The translations under genes were made by a program, and so were the position numbers. A DNA stretch of 64,000 nucleotides from Symbiodinium natans (Eukaryota; Sar; Dinophyceae; Suessiales; Symbiodiniaceae): assembly GCA_905221605.1 (NCBI GenBank), contig CAJNDS010002112.1:271001-335000 (forward strand). Reading direction: 5' to 3'. Positions within the stretch are counted from its first letter, which is position 1; each line of letters starts with the position of its first letter. Below, in pieces: positions 58,113 through 64,000 of the stretch. Below the pieces are notes generated by a model. The model ran no database searches. It saw only the letters and a program-made list of their open reading frames with translations, and was not told where the DNA came from.

Positions 58113-58633
58113 AGCTCCCCAAGCGGGAAGAGGGACGTCGCGGCGGCAGTCATCGCGATTCTCCATTCAGGCGGGGTAACTTCCGAGCTGATTGCAAGCC
58201 ATGCGGGCTGGCCGATACCGATGAAGAAGCCACCAACAAATCGGATGGCCAGAAACTCGAAGGCAGAAGCACTCACGCAGCTCAAGATTCCGCACAGGAA
58301 GATTCCCGAGTACGATGCAATGATCATCTCTCGTCGGCCAAATCGCTGGCTGAAAGGCCCGCTTGAGTAGTTGCCTATGAGAATTCCCAGGTACACTGCA
58401 GAGACGATTATACCTTTCATGTACGAAGTCAAGTGCCACTCGCTTTGCAAAGACCTCGTCACCGAACTGACCAGAAGTAGCTCTGCGCCATCCGCAAGCC
58501 AAATGCCACCACCCAGGATTCCCCAGAAGATCTGCGCAGGGCCCAAGCCAATTTGATGGATGATGTCCTGCAGCTCGGCTTTGCCGCTTTCTGGAGTCTT
58601 CTCTCCAGCGGGTGGGCCTTCAACTTTGGACAT
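58113..58633 (-). CDS. MFS transporter exon 1
   Basis: MSKVEGPPAGEKTPE then helices 1-5. Ends FPLGEL at a GT donor (GTACCTGG). Confidence 0.92.
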
Positions 58634-58817
58634 GCAAGATGCCTTCGTCCTGGTTATGAAACGCAACCGCCCTTGAAATCTCCGATGCAGCCCAGTAAGG
58701 TGCGCTGAGCTCCAGAACGCGATTGTCTATGGGTCCAATACCGGATACCGCAGCCGAAGCGGCTTCGAGCCACAGCCATTCAAAACACTGGGGAGTCCAG
58801 GGTTCACGGCTTGGGGA

Positions 58818-58895
58818 TTGGGATGTTCCCCTCTTATACGAACAGTCCTTACAATCCCCAATTAAGGACTGCTAGCATCAGGGGGAACATCCCAA
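58818..58895. mobile_element. inverted-repeat element, family A
   Basis: GGGATGTTCCCCTCTTATAC to AGCATCAGGGGGAACATCCC; about 185 bp upstream of the MFS start. Confidence 0.82.
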
Positions 58896-60146
58896 CTTAG
58901 GGATGTTGAGGGTTTTAGGCTACGTCCCACAGGCCCACAATGGAGGTACATGCTGGGCTCTTAACCAGGAGGCCGAGAAAATCGTGGCAATCACTTTAGG
59001 GTTTAGGGTTTAGGGTTTAGGGTTTAGGGTTTAGGGCTTCTCCCGAAATCAATGTGACGGCATTCGGATGTTGAGCACCTGGTGACTAGGCCTCAACACA
59101 CCCTCAACCCTGCTGTGCAACCCAACCTTTACCGAACAAAAAGCGCCCGCAGCTGAGAGTCAAGCCGAAAAGGCGCGAGAGCTCGCCCGCTCGAGGGAAG
59201 ATCTCCAAAGCATCGGAGACCTGCAATAGGTTTACGCTTGGAATCTGACGCTTGCGGCTTGGGTTTGGGGGTTGACTGCCTTTCTTGCGGACCTTCAACT
59301 TACAAGCTTGGCTTTGTTGGGATTTGGGGAATCTGGTACATTATGTAAGCCCCTGTAAAACACTTTGAGGGAACGTTATTCCCTAATAGACAGCGATTTT
59401 TGCTCATACTGGCCTCGCTTTAGCTGCACTGCTTTTCTTCGCGGGTTTTTCTTTTTTGCTGCACCGTGTTTTGTGGTTCTGCTGAGGGGTTCTCACCCCC
59501 TCGGTGTGGGGTTGTTACATTTCAAACTGAACTCTTCTCCTCGTCCGGTCTGCTCCTCACCCATCACCCGTGTCCCACCGCAGAATATTTCCAGTGTGTC
59601 CCTGGAGTGCCCGACACCAGAGTGAAAAATCAAAAATCTGTAGGGTGGGGATGTTCGAAGTAAAACAGCTTCTTATGCTGGACTTGTTCTTTGTATTTAT
59701 GCGGCCCCCGGCCTACCCTGAGCCCGAACAACCTGTAGCGCGCTGTGAGCTCCTTACTGCCTTCCTACGGCACCTCAGCTTCTGCAACTCCCTTCTTACT
59801 CGGCGCTGGGGGCCCCCTATTTGCGTAAACCCAAATAGTTTGTGCAGCTTCATTTGCTGCGTCCCAGCCATGCGCGCTGTGCGGGCTTAAGGGCTGGAGG
59901 CATGCCAGCGACCACTCGCACCACTCAAGCAGCAGCTAGAATCGAAGCATCTGGATTCCTGAGCCATAGACACTCCCAAAGCGAAATCTAAACCCTAATA
60001 AACCCTGGACCCCAGAACCCTACAAGCCTAAATCCTGAACCCTAATTAAACCCTAAACCCTATAATAAGCCCTAAGACCCAACCCTACAACCCTAAACCC
60101 TAAATCCTACAACCCTCAACCCTACAACCCACAACCCTCCGCCCTA

Positions 60147-60460
60147 AACCCTAAACCCTAAACCCTAAACCCTAAACCCTAAACCCTAAACCCTAAACCC
60201 TAAACCCTAAACCCTAAACCCTAAACCTACACCCCCTAAGCCCTTTAAGACCATTCTGGGCACCTCCAAGGAGAGGTTGGCCAGCGCGGCGGTGTGTTGC
60301 AGCAGGGCCTCAGGCGCGCGGGAGGTTTAGGGTTTAGGGTTTAGGGTTTAGGGTTTAGGGTTTAGGGTTTAGGGTTTAGGGTTTAGGGTTTAGGGTTTAG
60401 GGTTTAGGGTTTAGGGTTTAGGGTTTAGGGTTTAGGGTTTAGGGATCAGGGTTTAGGGTT
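60147..60460. repeat. CCCTAAA and TTTAGGG arrays around an island
   Basis: CCCTAAA to 60232 and about 17 TTTAGGG units from 60327 flank an exon-like island at 60245-60325. Confidence 0.93.
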
Positions 60461-62267
60461 GGGGTTTAAGTTTACGGTTTAGGGTTTAGGGTTTAGGGAT
60501 TAGGGTTTAGTAGCTTGTTGTGACTCCAAGTATAAGGTTTTTAAGTTGTGCTGGGGTTGGGGTGATCCCGGCTTTCCAAACTCGCTCAAAACGTACTTGC
60601 TGAATTCCCTGAGCCTTTAAGCAGGCATTTCTACGGAAAGAAAGGCGGGATCGAGATCTCGATGGTTCCGCTGGAGCCAGCAACACGAGCGTTCAGGCAG
60701 TTCTCTAACTAGGTTATGGCCCCTTAAATGGGGTACCCCACATGCAAATAGCTCCGTGGGTTCTTGTTCTAGTAACCCTTAAAGGGGGCCCTCAATTTAG
60801 AGAAATGGCCATGGGCCGGCTATCAGGTTCCAAGGTTCTTGGGTGGACGTAAGGCTCAGGGACCAAAGCTTAAGGTGGTTGGGTGGGACACCTGGGGACT
60901 GCAGCGGTTCTTCTTAACGGTTTAGGGTTTAGGGTTTAGGGTTTAGGGTTTAGGGTTTAAAGAGCATGCCACTGCAGAAGCCTGCCTTCCGTACCCAGGC
61001 TCCTCCAACGAAGCCCTCAGGGTAAGGATTTAGAACCTCTAAACCTAAACCCCCCCAAGCCCGGCACGAGGCGAGCTCCCGTGCACCCCTGGTGAAGGGG
61101 GCGTGGCTAGGCTGGGGATTCGGGAAGGTTTAGCGGTTTGGGTTTGGGGAAAAAGCGCAAAGCGCTTACCTCCTTCAGGTGATTTGCGGGGGAGTTTTAA
61201 AAAGGGAAGGTTCTGAGTTTCAGTCGGCTTGTTCTACGGGCGTGGGTTTTCTCAAGCGCTCAAGCCTGCATAAGCACTGAAATGAGCTGGGCGGCGGGTT
61301 TCTTTAGGGCGAAGTAAGAGCACTAAAAAGGGTCTAGTAGCGGCAGGCCTATGTGCAGGAACTGTGCTCTTGAAATATTCCGCACGCAATACCTATACGC
61401 TGCACTTTTGCACTTGAGTCTACTCTGCTCTGCCGCGCCCTGCAAAACGTACACCCAGTCGCCCATCGCCAAAACCTAGTACCAGAGCACCTCACTACAG
61501 AACACCTGTAGGCCCCCTTTGTTTAGGGTTTAGGGTTTAGGGTTTAGGGTTTAGGGTTTAGGGTTTAGGGTTTAGGGTTTTGAAGATTCTGGGCTCACAG
61601 GGCACTTCCACCCACAAGGAAGAAGGAGTTGCCGTAGTTGCAGGGGACGCTTTCCAATTCTAGGGTTTATGGAGTTTTGCTTTGCGTTCTTCTCGGAAGT
61701 TTGGGTTGGCAGGATCATGTGTTTAAGTACGCTAATGTATTAGTGTAGCCTTATTATTTTGTATTATAAAATCTTATGCTATACTACTATTCTCTTATTC
61801 TCTCAATACAGATTAGTCTATTACATTCTTAGGTTATTAGAGCATGGTTAGAGTTTTGTACGATTATGATTATATGATTACAATGATTACATTCTTAAAT
61901 ATGTGAATACATTCTTGTCGCATTAGGTTCCTAGATCTGTGTTCTACTAAATTATTGTCTTCTTCTATCTTTCAACTAGTCTATTGAAAAAAGAAAAACA
62001 GTACATTCTTTGTGCCTTAGACAGCGGTGCAACAAAGTCATGCTTTACGACTGTAGTTGCAATGCTTGACCCACCATTCTTCCGAGTAGTTCTGTCTTCT
62101 CCACAGATCCCTTTCCGAAGTACATTAGGGTTTAGGGGTTTAGGGGTTTAGGGGTTTAGGTACCATAGGTGCAAAGGATGGACATGATACGTATCATGCT
62201 CCAGCAACTTGTAGCCCGTGTTCACGCTGCTAGCTCAAACCCTGACCTCTAGAGCCATTTTTTGTCA

Positions 62268-62357
62268 GGGTTTAGGGTTTAGGGTTTAGGGTTTAGGGTT
62301 TAGGGTTTAGGGTTTAGGGTTTAGGGTTTAGGGTTTAGGGTTTAGGGTTTAGGGTTT
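62268..62357. repeat. TTTAGGG array
   Basis: About 12 perfect units. Confidence 0.95.
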
Positions 62358-62663
62358 GAACTCTGAACCCTACACGAGCCTTCAGCCAGTGCCGGTCAAC
62401 CTCGCCAGCGGGGAGGTATGGGAAGCTGCGCCCGAGCCTCAGAGGAAGGCTGGAACCGGATGCTTCAGGGGTTTAGGGTTTAGGGTTTAGGGTTTAGGGT
62501 TTAGGGTTTAGGGTTTGGGGTTTAGGGCTTATCGATTCTTTGTTGGGGATTCAGGGTTCGGGCTTAGGGATGCTGAGGGTTTCGGTCTCTCCCTGCACCC
62601 TGGTACAGCCTAAATCATGGAACTTAAACTTCGATAGGTTCTGATCCCAACAAGGCCTCTAGA

Positions 62664-62784
62664 TGTCTTCCGAGACCCAAGAGCAACCTGGGAATAAAAA
62701 GGGTGCCCTTGTTGGTGCAAAGGGGCTCAGAAGAGAACCTAAACCGCAAAAAAGGGTGAATAAGGGCCTGCTCTTCGTCCTAGT
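62664..62784. mobile_element. inverted-repeat element, family D
   Basis: GACCCAAGAGCAACCTGGGA to GGCCTGCTCTTCGTCCTAG. Confidence 0.75.
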
Positions 62785-62961
62785 CTTCATGTTTTCGAAC
62801 CACACAAGGCTTCGGGGTTTAGGGTTTAGGGTTTAGGGTTTAGGGGAGCTGGCCTCGGGCCCCGGCAACTCCTTCGCCGCCTCCTGCAAGGAACATCTCG
62901 CATGCTCTAACTTCCAGGAGCCCGAAGGCAAGTTTCGAAGTGTCCTTGAAAGTTTCTTTGT

Positions 62962-63076
62962 GGGATGGTCCCCCTTATACTAAGAAAGTTCCTTTTTGGG
63001 ATGGTCCCCCCTATACTAACAGTCCTTAATAGGGATTGTAGTACCCCCAGGACTGATAGCATAAGGGGGAACATCC
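62962..63076. mobile_element. inverted-repeat element, family A, duplicated arm
   Basis: Left arm GGGATGGTCCCCCTTATACT occurs twice; right arm TAGCATAAGGGGGAACATCC once. Confidence 0.8.
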
Positions 63077-64000
63077 AAAGTTCGTTTAGACACAATCAGC
63101 ATCCGCCCGCGGGCTTCCGCAGACCTCCCGGGAAGGCGTTTGTTAGAGCTTCTATGGTTTTTGTTTTTGCTTCCGCAGCGCTTCCGCGAGAGAACGCCAC
63201 CGTCAATCGTCTGCTGTGGGTTGGGTGCTGCCTCCGAAGTTGCTGTTTGCTGGCATTCTGCTTGCGAAAAGCTGAGGCAGTCCCGAGTGTGAGTATGGAG
63301 TAGAAGCCAGGGTTCGTGGACAACTCCAGGCGGAATTGCTGCCTCAGCAACAGCTTCCACAATGAGCCTGCGCTTTCCGCAAGCCTTCTTCGAGTACAGC
63401 CTGGTCTCCTGGTCCCAAACCGTCCGCATTGTTTTGTTCGACGCCAGAAGCACTGGAACACAACCGCAAAAGAAAAGAAACAGAATGTAATACTGATAAT
63501 GCGACTCATCCGTGCATGGGCTGCAGAGGGACTGCGCTTTTGATCCAGGGGGGGTACCCAGCTGGCTACGAAAAAAACACATGAGTTTATGTTTCCAAGG
63601 ACCTCCTCCACCTGATCCCAACGACTGCCAGAACGTCCAAGCAACCCTAAACCCTAAACCCTAAACCCTAAACCAACAGCTGGACCTGAGCTGTCCTGCG
63701 GGGCAAAGCTACGCAACTTGGCTCCGAAGGTGATGTGCATCAGGAGTCGCCAGACCTAGCTTGGAGGCGTGGGTTTAGGGTTTAGGGTTTAGGGTGTAGG
63801 GTTTAGGGTGAGATCAAATGATGTTACATGCCCTCAGTCGAGCGAAGCCTCAAGTACCCTGTCAACCGCGAGGGCATCCGGGGGAGCGTGGGCTTTGGCA
63901 AATCACATCGCACACCCTAAACCCAAAAAAACCCTATAACCCTAAACTCTTCTGTTTTGGAACCCTAAACCCTGAACCTCAAACCCTAAGCCTAGACCAC

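Larger units (their letters stand above)
56950..58633 (-). other. MFS transporter gene (SLC22/SV2-like), 3 exons
   Basis: Complete 482-residue membrane transporter with 12 predicted helices. The exons sum to exactly 483 codons with stop. Motifs: GPFSQRFGRREM (MFS loop 2-3 signature), WLAISSEVTPPEWR, LNESPIFLAQKGRVKEA (PESPRfL-like), VELYPSEARTMGSG, and C-terminal DLLPETSALEHDEL. The substrate is not predictable; the family carries organic ions or sugars. The first ATG is 58633; the frame is open to 58666 only by using a TTG. Both introns (57118-57230, 57991-58112) are single inverted-repeat elements with GT-AG ends. A family D element touches the stop codon. Confidence 0.92.
58896..64000. other. 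5-kb right end, unassigned exon islands
   Basis: Minus-strand islands that read like exons: 59145-59225 (VSDALEIFPRAGELSRLFGL), 60265-60322 (APEALLQHTAALANLSLE, GT donor), 62842-62885 (EAAKELPGPEASS), 63310-63425 (TVWDQETRLYSKKACGKRRL). They may belong to one or more minus-strand genes upstream of the transporter. No family recognised. 61700-62000 is AT-rich without features. Confidence 0.45.

Noticed and set aside
63016-63644. 201 aa and 182 aa minus frames as whole genes
   Set aside because: They run through a family A element at 62962-63076; only a short segment near 63310-63425 looks coding.

Overview
This is a eukaryotic nuclear window, most likely from a dinoflagellate; I cannot name the species. 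The evidence is: introns with GC and GA donors as well as GT; degenerate copies of the 22-nt dinoflagellate spliced leader in front of intron-poor genes; a tandem pair of near-identical intronless genes; tiny exons; and TTTAGGG-type telomeric repeat spread through the whole window. No bacterial features (operons, CRISPR arrays, IS elements) were seen.

Most long open frames in the window are not genes. The real genes are cut into exons of about 14-180 nt, which I found by eye from conserved protein motifs, splice sites and matching reading phase. From left to right: (1) a REV3-like DNA polymerase zeta gene, minus strand, about 0.56-20.2 kb. It surrounds a retroposed NRT2 nitrate-transporter pseudogene (2.58-4.21 kb) and a tandem pair of intronless RPA1 genes (12.09-15.25 kb). 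(2) A bacterial/organellar-type seryl-tRNA synthetase, minus strand, from 21.30 kb to at least 42.9 kb, with 21 recognised exons. One of its introns holds a 5.5-kb, 251-bp-period satellite. (3) A short plus-strand gene tail of unknown function (43.6-44.4 kb). (4) A four-exon histone H3 gene, minus strand (45.08-45.91 kb). (5) A complete three-exon MFS (SLC22/SV2-like) transporter, minus strand (56.95-58.63 kb). The stretches 46-56.9 kb and 58.7-64 kb contain exon-like islands that I cannot assign.

The introns show a striking common architecture. On the coding strand many begin with TTTAGGG repeats just after the donor and end with CCCTAAA repeats just before the acceptor, so exons sit in islands flanked on the plus strand by CCCTAAA on the left and TTTAGGG on the right. 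Introns also carry short inverted-repeat elements of at least six families (A-F here, ~80-175 bp). The same family occurs in introns of unrelated genes. The first bases of an intron often repeat the first bases of the following exon, as expected if introns were made by element insertion with target-site duplication (introners).

Functionally, REV3 (translesion DNA synthesis) and RPA1 (single-strand DNA binding) belong to DNA replication and repair, and H3 to chromatin. SerRS, the transporter and the NRT2 relic are unrelated to these. I see no operon-like logic beyond a strong bias to the minus strand, which is usual for dinoflagellate gene blocks.
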